From assembly GCF_901472495.1 (NCBI RefSeq), contig NZ_LR590469.1, positions 2,418,001-2,482,000 on the forward strand: a stretch of 64,000 nucleotides of DNA, given 5' to 3'. Shown in pieces: positions 16,863 to 25,075 of this stretch. A program made the position numbers and the translations under genes. This DNA comes from Yersinia enterocolitica subsp. enterocolitica. Lineage in GTDB: Bacteria > Pseudomonadota > Gammaproteobacteria > Enterobacterales > Enterobacteriaceae. A model generated the notes under the pieces. The model was not told where the DNA came from. It saw only the letters and a list, made by a program, of their open reading frames with translations, and ran no database searches. The first letter of the stretch is position 1. The number at the start of each line of letters is the position of its first letter.

Positions 16863-18284
16863 TTATTTCCATAACCGGAAAGAGTCTTGAGCACCGCCTC
16901 CCGCTGTTGCGACGTCGCTCGATATCTCTTCGGTTTTCGGTTCGCTATCCGTTGATTCTGCGCTTTTCTGCCCGGTCAAACGTTGTGGGGAAGCCACTTG
17001 ATACCAGTCTAACCGCCGGGTCAGTAACATAACCGCCGCGAGAATAATAAACAGTAAACCCGCACCTAATAACAGAGCATTGTCTTCTGATTGCAATAGT
17101 CCAAACAATACGCCGTACAGTAGTAATAGCCCGCTTGCAAATAATGCGCCACGCAACCACCCGCCTAGCACTGCACTTAAATAGATGGTAATCAACATAC
17201 TGCAACTCAAACTGGCGATAATATAAGCCAGCGTAAACCCTAAATGTTCAGAGAACGCCAGTAACATAAGGTAGAACAAAACCAATGCTGCGCCCACCAG
17301 CAGATACTGAATAGGGTGTACACGCAATGACGTCAGGCTCTCGAATAGAAAGAAGCTGAAGAAGGTTAAACCAATAAATAGAATGGCATATTTAATGGCT
17401 CGCTCGGTTAGCTGATAGTGGTCGACTGGCTCAATCAAGCTGGTGGTGAACGCAGGTAGTTGGTCAAAATCAAAACGCACATTATCACCGGCAAAGTTGA
17501 TATTCATGCTGTTAGCCAGCCAGTTACTGCTCCAATGTGCACGGAAGCCTTTTTCATCTACTTTGCGTTGTAATGGCAAAAACTCACCGACAAAATTAGG
17601 ATGCGGCCAGTTGCTCTGTAACGTCAGTTCACTGCTGCGCCCGACGGGCACAACTGAAAGGCTGTTGGTGCCTGCCAGTGTCAGTTTAAAATTAACATCA
17701 AATTTGCCCTGGCGAACCTGCTCGATAGTCAGCGGTGCATGCACCCCTTGCGCCGTGCGCCCCAAGAATGCCCCCGGTTCAAAATTAATTTTTGCATTAC
17801 CCAGACTTAACGGCGAAATCTGCTGAATCCCTCGCGAATCACTCAGTGCCAACACTAATGACGGCATGCCGATGGTGACACCTTCCCGCTCTAAATCATC
17901 TAGCGAGGAAGATTCAAATTGACCGTGGAAATAGAGTTCCCCCTGATAGACCTGAGCCTGATAAATACCCAATTGGCGAACTTCAACATCCGGCGCACCA
18001 GTGACTGTCATTACCTCCGGCAATAAGTAGCGATGGCGGCTCACCCGTTGCCCCTGCTTCTTACCATCAACTTCAGTTTCAATCCATTCGCTGTAAGGCA
18101 CGACAATCAGCGGGCCAAGGATCTTTTGCGCGCGGCTGGTGCTGTCACTGACTTTGTCGACCACACTTTGGCGATAGCCACTGCGTTCATTGATAACATT
18201 CAGCAGCATTTCTTTCGGAATCATCATCAAAAGAATGAGTCCCAATAACGCGGCTATTTTCCAAAACAGTACGGATTTGAACAT
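16863..18284 (-). CDS. creD: Inner membrane protein CreD
   Basis: A 473-residue member of the CreD/CET family. It has one N-terminal membrane helix, a large periplasmic domain of about 260 residues, and about six C-terminal membrane helices (AILFIGLTFFSFFLFESLTSLRVHPIQYLLVGAALVLFYLML, in parts). It is the classic target of the CreBC two-component system. Its loss or overexpression alters envelope and colicin E2 phenotypes in E. coli, but its molecular activity is unknown. It has its own promoter region with a perfect CreB tag and follows creC by 91 bp. Confidence 0.95.
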   Translation of the reverse strand: MFKSVLFWKIAALLGLILLMMIPKEMLLNVINERSGYRQSVVDKVSDSTSRAQKILGPLIVVPYSEWIETEVDGKKQGQRVSRHRYLLPEVMTVTGAPDVEVRQLGIYQAQVYQGELYFHGQFESSSLDDLEREGVTIGMPSLVLALSDSRGIQQISPLSLGNAKINFEPGAFLGRTAQGVHAPLTIEQVRQGKFDVNFKLTLAGTNSLSVVPVGRSSELTLQSNWPHPNFVGEFLPLQRKVDEKGFRAHWSSNWLANSMNINFAGDNVRFDFDQLPAFTTSLIEPVDHYQLTERAIKYAILFIGLTFFSFFLFESLTSLRVHPIQYLLVGAALVLFYLMLLAFSEHLGFTLAYIIASLSCSMLITIYLSAVLGGWLRGALFASGLLLLYGVLFGLLQSEDNALLLGAGLLFIILAAVMLLTRRLDWYQVASPQRLTGQKSAESTDSEPKTEEISSDVATAGGGAQDSFRLWK

Positions 18285-18324
18285 GACGTGCTCTCCTTTA
18301 AGGTCAGGAGAGCAGCTTAAGCTC

Positions 18325-18366
18325 GTGAAGTGAAAGGAAAATGAGGTTATGTGAAGTGAAAGTGAA
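18325..18366 (-). promoter_or_regulatory. CreB-binding tags upstream of creD
   Basis: On the minus strand TTCAC-TTTCAC-TTCAC (18351-18366) is an exact match to the known cre tag TTCAC-N6-TTCAC. A second half-type site, TTCACTTCAC, lies at 18325-18334. They are 41-82 bp upstream of the creD ATG, so phosphorylated CreB should activate creD. Confidence 0.8.
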
Positions 18367-18375
18367 GTCAGCGAC

Positions 18376-19803
18376 TTAAGTGATAGCTAGCGGTAAGGTC
18401 AAACGAGCGCATACCCCGTGCAGTTGGCGGTTTTCAAGGGAAATATTCCCTTGATGAATAGCGGCAACTTCGCGCACAAAATTCAGCCCCAATCCGGTAC
18501 TTTTTGGGCTATTGGCCCGCGCTAGCGAATAAAAACGGTCAAAAATCTTCTCTTGGGCATAATCTGGGATGCCACTTCCGGTATCTTCAACGGTAATCAA
18601 ATATTCATCCGTTTGCCTGGTGCCGCTTACTGTCACTTCGCCCCCCGCGGGAGTGAAATCTAGTGCATTATCAATCAGATTGGTCAACGCCTGACTCAGC
18701 AATAACCCGTCCCCGGTTAATGTCGCACTATCGGCGCGGATTAACCGCAAGTTAATACCTCGGCTGACGGCCTGAGCTTCTTTGGCTCCCATCGCTTGCT
18801 TGATGATGCTGCTTATTTCTATTGGGGACAGTTGCACGTCAACCCGACTTTCCAGCCGTGCCTGTATCAGCATCTTATCCACCAATTGCTGGATACGCGT
18901 ACTTTGCTGCTCAATATTCATCAGAAAACGCTGAGCCGTGGCTGGCGGTGGAGATTCGCGTAATAGCTCGGCCGCACCAGTAATCGCTGCCAGCGGGCTT
19001 TTCAACTCATGGGTCAGCGTGTGAACATATTGCTCAATATAAGCTTTGCCATCTAATTTAAGCCGCATGCTTTCCAGTGCTCGCGCCAAATCATTCAGTT
19101 CGCTGCTGCCCATCGCGGGTAGCGCAACATTCTGCCCCTCGGAAACCCGTTCGGCATAATCGACCAGCTTGCCAATAGCCCGATTGATCCACCAGACAAA
19201 CCCCAAGCCAATTAGCAGAGCAATCCCCAGTAACACCCCACCCGCCAGCAAGATTTTACGCTCACTGCGTTTGATGACCGGAGCCATAGAAATATTGGGT
19301 TTACCCACACTGAGCACCCCAATAATCTTATTCTCGACAATCACCGGAGCGGCCACATACATCACCGAACTTTGTTCGTCGGCAGGATCGGTGCGGGTGC
19401 TACGTGCGCCATAATTACCACGCAGTGTCAGCCAGACATCATTCCAGCGCGAATAGTCTTGCCCGACGGCTTTACCGGATGAATCAAAGATCACCCGTCC
19501 CTTAGCGTCAGTCAGATAAACCCGGTATTCATTGCGATCCTTACGGATACCTTCAATATTTGCGCCGATTGGCCGCAGATTGAGTGAAGCAAAAGCTTGT
19601 GCCAACTGACCACCGGCGACTTTATTTTGCAACATATCCTGACGGGCGAATTGCGCCAGCAAGGTGGCGGTATCGACCAATGTTCCTTCCGTCGCGCGCC
19701 GCACCCCGGGCTTAACTTCCTGCACGAAAATACGAATGACAAAATAACCGGCGATGGCGACTATCAGAAAATAGCCCAGCAACAAACGCACACCTATTTT
19801 CAT
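18376..19803 (-). CDS. creC: Sensor histidine kinase CreC
   Basis: A 475-residue membrane kinase. It has an N-terminal helix (LLLGYFLIVAIAGYFVIRIF), a periplasmic domain of about 150 residues, and a second helix near residue 185. Next come HAMP, then the HisKA domain with phospho-acceptor His in HTLTHELKSPLAAITGAAEL, then HATPase_c with N box NLIDNALDF and G boxes DTGSGIPD and STGLGLNFV. It autophosphorylates and passes phosphate to CreB. It responds to carbon-source and growth conditions in E. coli. It starts 10 bp after creB. Confidence 0.95.
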   Translation of the reverse strand: MKIGVRLLLGYFLIVAIAGYFVIRIFVQEVKPGVRRATEGTLVDTATLLAQFARQDMLQNKVAGGQLAQAFASLNLRPIGANIEGIRKDRNEYRVYLTDAKGRVIFDSSGKAVGQDYSRWNDVWLTLRGNYGARSTRTDPADEQSSVMYVAAPVIVENKIIGVLSVGKPNISMAPVIKRSERKILLAGGVLLGIALLIGLGFVWWINRAIGKLVDYAERVSEGQNVALPAMGSSELNDLARALESMRLKLDGKAYIEQYVHTLTHELKSPLAAITGAAELLRESPPPATAQRFLMNIEQQSTRIQQLVDKMLIQARLESRVDVQLSPIEISSIIKQAMGAKEAQAVSRGINLRLIRADSATLTGDGLLLSQALTNLIDNALDFTPAGGEVTVSGTRQTDEYLITVEDTGSGIPDYAQEKIFDRFYSLARANSPKSTGLGLNFVREVAAIHQGNISLENRQLHGVCARLTLPLAIT

Positions 19804-19813
19804 CGGAAATGGC

Positions 19814-20512
19814 TCATGTTCGATACGTCAGGCTGTAACCCAGCCCACGATGGGTGCGAATTGGCGACTCTTCATCGTAAGTCATACGCAGCTTTGAGCG
19901 CAGAGTTTTGATGTGGGTATCGACGGTACGATCCTGGCTCTCTTCTGCTTGCGCCCAGACAATATCCATCAATTGCTGGCGTGAAAATACACGATCAGGT
20001 GCCAGTAATAAGGTTTTCAGTAGCAGATATTCATAGCGGGTGAGCCATAAAACCTGTTGATGATAAGTGACTCTCGCCCCCGCTTCGTCCAGAGTGAAAT
20101 TGCCGACCTGATGCAAGGTGGCAGAAGTAGCCAAGGATTGAGATTTTTGCAGCCGCCGTAACACGGTGCGAACTCTGGCGCTCACCTCACGCGGTGAGAA
20201 TGGTTTAGCGATATAGTCGTCAGCGCCGATTTCCAAGCCGACAATCCGATCCAGCTCTTCGCTACGTGCAGTTAAAAAAACCACAGGAAGTTCCGGTACT
20301 TGGGCCAATATACGGCGGCACAGGTCAAAACCGTTAATATCAGGTAAGCCCACGTCAACTATTGCCAGTGCTGGCGGGCCATTGGCCAAAGCAGCCAGAG
20401 CGGGTTCCCCCCGGTCAAACCACCGGAGGGTAAAACCTTCACTTTCCAAGGTATAAATTAAGGTGTCAGCGATACTCGGTTCATCTTCCACCAGCCAGAT
20501 TAAGGGCTTCAT
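19814..20512 (-). CDS. creB: Response regulator CreB
   Basis: A 232-residue OmpR-family regulator. The receiver domain has the acceptor Asp in LAIVDVGLPDING and the conserved Lys in DDYIAKPFSPRE. The C-terminal winged helix includes the block ESQDRTVDTHIKTLRSKLR. Phosphorylated CreB binds TTCAC-N6-TTCAC tags, one of which lies upstream of creD here. Its ATG overlaps the ygfX stop (TAATG), so it is probably translated from the sdhE-ygfX transcript. creA is not present in the window. Confidence 0.95.
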   Translation of the reverse strand: MKPLIWLVEDEPSIADTLIYTLESEGFTLRWFDRGEPALAALANGPPALAIVDVGLPDINGFDLCRRILAQVPELPVVFLTARSEELDRIVGLEIGADDYIAKPFSPREVSARVRTVLRRLQKSQSLATSATLHQVGNFTLDEAGARVTYHQQVLWLTRYEYLLLKTLLLAPDRVFSRQQLMDIVWAQAEESQDRTVDTHIKTLRSKLRMTYDEESPIRTHRGLGYSLTYRT

Positions 20513-20937
20513 TAATTAATACCTTCATCGGAGCCAAATGAATGGCGCAGCAGGAGACACAATTGCCGCCATTCCTCTTCAGACATGCTATCAGCCGCTA
20601 GCCATAAACGCTTACGGGTTGAGCGACTGCTTGTCTGTTGTAAACTCAATAATACGCCATAACGGGTGATCCACGGCTGCTTAATGACGACCCACTCATG
20701 CCGTTTCCATAGCACTATATTGCCGGGTTTCAGCCTGATCTCACCTTGGCAAGACGTAATATTTTTCTGGCTGCGGATACACTCAAACACCACTAACGTC
20801 AGTAATACCAACCACAGCGCGGTATAGCCCTGAGGCCAAGGCGCAACCAGCGTCAATGTGACCAGGACGCCATGAGCTAATAGAGAGAAGAGTTGAGTGT
20901 GCCAGGATATCCGCAGGTCACATCGCCACTGGGCCAC
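20512..20937 (-). CDS. cptA: YgfX/CptA family membrane protein
   Basis: A 141-residue inner-membrane protein with two close N-terminal helices (LFSLLAHGVLVTLTLVAPW and YTALWLVLLTLVVFECI) and a cytosolic tail. E. coli YgfX was reported as a toxin affecting FtsZ and MreB, with SdhE (YgfY) as antitoxin. In Serratia the pair is not a toxin-antitoxin system, so the toxin role is doubtful. It overlaps sdhE by 20 bp upstream and creB by 1 bp downstream. Confidence 0.9.
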   Translation of the reverse strand: MAQWRCDLRISWHTQLFSLLAHGVLVTLTLVAPWPQGYTALWLVLLTLVVFECIRSQKNITSCQGEIRLKPGNIVLWKRHEWVVIKQPWITRYGVLLSLQQTSSRSTRKRLWLAADSMSEEEWRQLCLLLRHSFGSDEGIN

Positions 20938-21184
20938 GGGCTTTATTTCGTGTTTGAATCAGTTTGACCATTTGACGCAGCTCACTATCCTGCGGTTCCC
21001 CGTGATTCATCAACCAGTTAAATAAATCTGGATCATCACACTCAAGCAAGCGGATAAAAACCTGTTTCTCGTTATCGCTCAAGCCATCATATTCATGTTC
21101 AAAAAACGGCATGATAGAGATATCCAGTTCACGCATACCCCGACGGCACGCCCAGTGAATACGGGCTTTATTATCGATTTCCAT
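20918..21184 (-). CDS. sdhE: FAD assembly factor SdhE
   Basis: An 88-residue cytosolic protein needed for covalent FAD attachment to succinate dehydrogenase (and FrdA). The conserved RGMRELD motif (about residues 15-21) that contacts the flavoprotein is intact (CRRGMRELDISIMPFFE). Family length is matched. It is the first gene of the sdhE-ygfX-creB-creC run and is divergent from ygfZ. An ERIC element lies in the shared spacer. Confidence 0.95.
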   Translation of the reverse strand: MEIDNKARIHWACRRGMRELDISIMPFFEHEYDGLSDNEKQVFIRLLECDDPDLFNWLMNHGEPQDSELRQMVKLIQTRNKARGPVAM

Positions 21185-21433
21185 GTCCTGATTGACTCCT
21201 CAAAAAAAGGATACTGATAGGCTAAGGACGGGATTATGCTGTTTTTTCAATCATATTCAGCACTCCGCCATAGAATCTGTGGCTATTGTACCTCAGATAT
21301 CGTCGAATTCAGATATTGAATAATAATGGTCATTCCGTGGAATTACTGCTTGCAAAGCTACCCGACTATTTTACCATTGGAGCATCAGTTCACTGTGCCG
21401 CGCTGATAGGTACCACTTATCCGCAGGTACTTA

Positions 21434-21562
<129 letters not shown>

Positions 21563-21578
21563 TTATTTTAGGTAAGCC

Positions 21579-22571
21579 ATGGCTAATAACACTCCATTTG
21601 CTGCACAACCACTGGTCGCCTCTTCTGAGCTGCCACTAACATTAATCTCTCTTGATGACTGGGCGCTGGTAACCTTAACGGGCGCAGACCGCGTAAAATA
21701 TCTGCAAGGGCAAGTCACGGCAGATATTGATGCACTGCCCACAGATCAGCATGTGCTGTGTGCCCACTGTGATGCCAAAGGGAAAATGTGGAGCAACCTG
21801 CGATTATTTTATCGTGGCGAAGGGTTAGCCTTTATCGAACGCCGTAGTGTGCTTGATAACCAGTTGAGCGAGCTGAAGAAATATGCGGTGTTCTCCAAAG
21901 TGGTGATTGCCGCACAACCTGATGTCGTTTTACTCGGTGTGGCGGGCACACAGGCAAAAGCTGCGCTAGCGGAGGTTTTCGCCGAGTTACCTAATGCCGA
22001 TCACCCGGTAGTACAGCAAGGTGATAGCACACTGTTGTATTTCTCTCTGCCCGCCGAGCGCTTCCTGCTGGTGACAGATACCGGGCAAGCGCAACAGTTA
22101 GTGGAAAAACTGGCTGATCGCGCGCAGTTTAATAACAGCAAACAGTGGCTGGCGCTGGATATCGAAGCAGGTTTTCCTATCATTGATACCGATAGCAGCG
22201 CGCAATTTATTCCACAAGCAACAAACATTCAGGCGTTGAATGGCATCAGTTTCAGCAAGGGGTGTTATACCGGGCAAGAAATGGTCGCCAGAGCAAAATA
22301 CCGTGGTGCTAATAAGCGCGCACTCTACTGGTTGGCAGGTCACGCCAACCGAGTGCCAGCAGCCGGCGAAGATTTAGAGTGGCAATTAGGTGAAAACTGG
22401 CGTCGTACCGGTAGCGTATTGGCAGCCGTTGCGCTCAGTGATGGCACGGTGTGGGTTCAAGCGGTGCTGAATAATGACTTGGCGGCAGACAGTGTGCTGC
22501 GCGTGCGTGATGATGCAGAAAGCGTGCTCACTATTCAGCCGTTACCCTATTCACTGACTGAAGATAAATAA
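21579..22571 (+). CDS. ygfZ: tRNA-modifying / Fe-S maintenance protein YgfZ
   Basis: A 330-residue folate-binding protein related to GcvT. The family signature KGCYTGQEMVARAKYRG with its key cysteine is present near residue 230. YgfZ is needed for full activity of certain Fe-S enzymes, including the tRNA methylthiolase MiaB, and takes part in oxidative stress tolerance. The N-terminal folate-binding part (VTLTGADRVKYLQGQVTADI) is normal. It is a single gene, ending in a shared terminator with the convergent hemolysin III gene. Confidence 0.95.
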   Translation: MANNTPFAAQPLVASSELPLTLISLDDWALVTLTGADRVKYLQGQVTADIDALPTDQHVLCAHCDAKGKMWSNLRLFYRGEGLAFIERRSVLDNQLSELKKYAVFSKVVIAAQPDVVLLGVAGTQAKAALAEVFAELPNADHPVVQQGDSTLLYFSLPAERFLLVTDTGQAQQLVEKLADRAQFNNSKQWLALDIEAGFPIIDTDSSAQFIPQATNIQALNGISFSKGCYTGQEMVARAKYRGANKRALYWLAGHANRVPAAGEDLEWQLGENWRRTGSVLAAVALSDGTVWVQAVLNNDLAADSVLRVRDDAESVLTIQPLPYSLTEDK

Positions 22572-22589
22572 TATTCGTCGGTAACACCA

Positions 22590-22613
22590 TAAGGCCGGTT
22601 TTCCGGCCTTCTT
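22590..22613. terminator. Bidirectional terminator between ygfZ and yqfA
   Basis: AAGGCCGG-TTTT-CCGGCCTT is an 8-bp perfect stem followed by CTT. It lies between two convergent genes. Confidence 0.75.
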
Positions 22614-22624
22614 AAAACCAACGA

Positions 22625-23308
22625 TTAGACGTACAGATAAATTGCCATAAAGTGGCAAACACTGCCGCCCAACACAAAACCGTGCCAAATGGCGTGGCCG
22701 AAGCGAATGCGCTTAGAGGCATAGAAAATCACCCCCAACGTGTATAACAAGCCGCCAATCGCCAATAATGCTAACCCACCAATCTCAAGCTTTACCGCCA
22801 GTTGATAAATCACAATCAATGAAAGCCAGCCCATCGTCAGGTAAGTCACCAGCGACAACACCTCAAAGCGATGTGCAAAGGCCAATTTGAAAATGACGCC
22901 CACCAGTGCCAATCCCCATATTACCGCCATCAAGCCACGGGCTAACGGGGAGTCCAACCCCACCAATAGAAATGGTGTATATGTCCCAGCGATTAAGATG
23001 TAAATGGCACAATGGTCAAACTTCTGTAGCCAGAGTTTCGCCTTGCGATGTGGGATGGCGTGATACAACGTCGAGGCTAAAAACAGCAGAATAATACTGC
23101 CGCCATACAAACTATAACTGGTTAATGCTTTGGTATCGGCCCCATTATCTAACGCCTGCACCAATAGCAAAACCAAACCGATAATGCCAAACACCACGCC
23201 AATACCATGACTGATGCTATTGGCTATTTCTTCTGCCCACGGATAAGACGGTGTTGCCGCTACGGTGGGAGTGACCGAGGTCGTAGGTACAGCTGATTTA
23301 TTCTTCAA
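22625..23308 (-). CDS. yqfA: Hemolysin III / TrhA family membrane protein
   Basis: A 227-residue inner-membrane protein with seven hydrophobic segments. It has PAQR/hemolysin III landmarks: ANSISHGIGVVFGIIGL, a His/Asp pair in STLYHAIPHRKAK and QKFDHCAIYILIAGTYTPF, and a late HAIWHGFVLGGSVCHF. The proline- and threonine-rich N-terminal 25 residues are an extension. The family has been linked to membrane energetics, but hemolysis is not established for this member. The location after ygfZ matches E. coli yqfA. Confidence 0.9.
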   Translation of the reverse strand: MKNKSAVPTTSVTPTVAATPSYPWAEEIANSISHGIGVVFGIIGLVLLLVQALDNGADTKALTSYSLYGGSIILLFLASTLYHAIPHRKAKLWLQKFDHCAIYILIAGTYTPFLLVGLDSPLARGLMAVIWGLALVGVIFKLAFAHRFEVLSLVTYLTMGWLSLIVIYQLAVKLEIGGLALLAIGGLLYTLGVIFYASKRIRFGHAIWHGFVLGGSVCHFMAIYLYV

Positions 23309-23538
23309 TACTAATTATCCTGAAAATGAATCGTTATCTCATCCGATGAGCGCAATAGTTATTCTAAAGTTGTACAAAAAGAGTGCGCACAGATTAACTG
23401 AGAATAATTCCAGTGTACACGTGTACGCTTAAATATTCTGTCAGTACATGTAACCCGCCGTGTCTGTGGTTCAAATTAGGGTGACAAATCGAGCCTGAGC
23501 AGCAATTATTGCTCAGCGCCAAAAACAAAGGGTAATTT

Positions 23539-24141
23539 ATGTCATTAGCAGTCTTGGATTTTGGTCCACTGACAGAGACTATTCAGTTTCTGATGGAAAT
23601 CGATAAGCTAAAAGATATTCAGCGGCGCACCAAAGTGATTGCCAGCTTGCGTCAGGAAAATTCAGCCGAGCACAGTTGGCATTTTGCCGTAGCGGCAATG
23701 AGTCTGGCTCCCTATGCTGGCCCAGACATCGATATCAATCGCGTGATAAAAATGACGCTGCTGCATGATATTGTCGAAATCGATGCCGGTGATGTCATTG
23801 TTTATGATTTGGCGGCCAGAGCCGCTATTCATGAGCAAGAGGTCGCTGCCGCCAGGCGCTTATTTGGCCTACTGCCACCTGCATTAGGCGCACAATTTAC
23901 TGCGCTGTGGAATGAGTATGAAGCGGAAGAAACTGCCGAGGCGCGCTTTGCGACAGTGCTGGATCGCATTCTGCCCATGCTTATTAACCTGCATACCGAG
24001 GGACAAAGTTGGATAGAAAATGGTATTCAGCTACAGCAGGTACTGGAGCGTAACCAATTGGTTGCCGAATGCTATCCTGAGATTTGGCAGCATTTGCTGC
24101 CGCAGTTGCAGGCAGCACAGCAAAAAGGTTGGCTGAAGTAA
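23539..24141 (+). CDS. HD domain hydrolase (YfbR-like phosphohydrolase)
   Basis: A 200-residue cytosolic HD-superfamily protein. The metal-binding set is visible: first His in SAEHSWHFAVAAMSL, HD pair in LLHDIVEIDAGD, and a later Asp in TVLDRILPML. These match the COG1896 group of nucleoside 5'-monophosphate phosphohydrolases, so a dNMP or similar substrate is likely but not proven. It occupies the place of yqfB-bglA in E. coli. Its 3' end faces the ygfF remnant. Confidence 0.85.
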   Translation: MSLAVLDFGPLTETIQFLMEIDKLKDIQRRTKVIASLRQENSAEHSWHFAVAAMSLAPYAGPDIDINRVIKMTLLHDIVEIDAGDVIVYDLAARAAIHEQEVAAARRLFGLLPPALGAQFTALWNEYEAEETAEARFATVLDRILPMLINLHTEGQSWIENGIQLQQVLERNQLVAECYPEIWQHLLPQLQAAQQKGWLK

Positions 24142-24153
24142 CTGAATACTCGC

Positions 24154-24297
24154 TTATTTCCCGCCGGCTAAATCCAATACACTGCCAGTGACATAAGAGG
24201 CATGGTCTGACAGCAACCAGACGATTGCCTCTGCCACTTCTTGTGGATGCCCGCCGCGTTTCATTGGCAGTAAGCTTTTTACCCGGTCACTAATGCC
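24154..24297 (-). pseudogene. ygfF: C-terminal remnant of an SDR oxidoreductase (ygfF-like)
   Basis: Reading the minus strand gives about 47 codons: GISDRVKSLLPMKRGGHPQE, then VAEAIVWLLSDHASYVTGSV and LDLAGGK, then a stop. This is the typical end of a short-chain dehydrogenase/reductase and closely resembles the C-terminus of E. coli YgfF, which is also located next to gcvP. A stop codon is met at once upstream, and the N-terminal 200 residues (NAD-binding motif, YxxxK) are missing, replaced by the lipocalin-like gene. It is a dead fragment. Confidence 0.8.
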
Positions 24298-24326
24298 ACA
24301 TTCTTATGCATATCTCAGTCCCTTAT

Positions 24327-24764
24327 TCAGCCGTGAATTTTTTGCCAAATTAACACCCCAACCAGCACAGAATTATTCATTTGCAGTGGCGGGGTGCGCA
24401 GTGTCAAACGGTCTTCCTCAAATTGATAATAGCGAACCTGCTGACTTCCTACCCAATTGGGAAATAAACTGCCTTCGACAATATGTGTGACGGTCGCAAG
24501 CTGTTCATCAATTTCATATCGGCCAAAATAGGTCAATGCACTGAGAAAGGCATTTTTTATTTCAGTATCATTACCTTGCAACCAATCTTCAGAGGCAAAC
24601 TTTGTTCTGCCGCTACTGTACAGTTGGGCAGCCATCGTGCCTTGTTTTTCATAATTAATCCGACCAGACATCGCCTGCCCCATCGGATAATGAATGCTGT
24701 TATCGGGTAAAACAAAGTGCTGCGATACCAGTGACCAACTACCGATAAATTGAGTACTTACCAT
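24327..24764 (-). CDS. Lipocalin-like domain protein
   Basis: A 145-residue protein with the Lipocalin_5-type pattern. It starts with FIGSWSLVSQHFVLPDNS, followed by SGRINYEKQGTMAAQLYSSG, and ends with RLTLRTPPL. It has no signal peptide, so it is probably cytosolic. Proteins of this family bind small hydrophobic ligands or occur next to polyketide-type enzymes, and no ligand can be assigned here. It lies where the body of ygfF would be in E. coli, which suggests replacement or insertion. Confidence 0.75.
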   Translation of the reverse strand: MVSTQFIGSWSLVSQHFVLPDNSIHYPMGQAMSGRINYEKQGTMAAQLYSSGRTKFASEDWLQGNDTEIKNAFLSALTYFGRYEIDEQLATVTHIVEGSLFPNWVGSQQVRYYQFEEDRLTLRTPPLQMNNSVLVGVLIWQKIHG

Positions 24765-24861
24765 AAATAATCACGCTTACTATTTGTATAACGAAAAATA
24801 AGCGTAGTCATTGATAAGAGTAGATACCAATTATCGCCATGATATAAACAGCAAAAGGGCC

Positions 24862-24884
24862 GCTTGCGCGACCCTTTAAGATTA
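24862..24884 (-). terminator. Terminator hairpin beyond gcvP
   Basis: AAAGGGCCGC-TTGC-GCGACCCTTT (24854-24877) is a 10-bp stem with one G-U pair. It probably served the gcvTHP operon. YPAL copy 2 abuts it. A duplicated copy is not seen on the other side. Confidence 0.55.
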
Positions 24885-25057
24885 ATAACAAAGTGCCCGT
24901 AGAGGTGAAAACAGGCAGATCGTAAAGACGCCGTATTTCTTTTGTTAGAACAAGCATCCTTGTAGGCTCGACCCGCGCCGTCCCTGGCGCGGACGCTTTA
25001 CTCTTCTGCCTGCCCTCACCTTGTAAGATCGAGTTATTGGGGTTTATCAGCAGCCTG
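24878..25057 (+). repeat. YPAL-type miniature element, copy 2 (variant)
   Basis: About 180 bp, same orientation as copy 1. It starts AAGATTAATAACAAAGTGCCCG and ends TTTATCAGCAGCCTG. It carries a longer, altered central segment (TATTTCTTTTGTTAGAACAA). Both ends show substitutions relative to copies 1, 3 and 4, and the flanking terminator is not duplicated, so this looks like an older copy. It ends 18 bp from the gcvP stop codon. Confidence 0.8.
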
Positions 25058-25075
25058 TATTATTTGCTGCAAGAA

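Noticed and set aside
20512..21184. Classical toxin-antitoxin operon (cptBA)
   Set aside because: SdhE has a well-supported role in flavinylation and the toxin claim for YgfX is disputed, so a toxin-antitoxin label is not justified.
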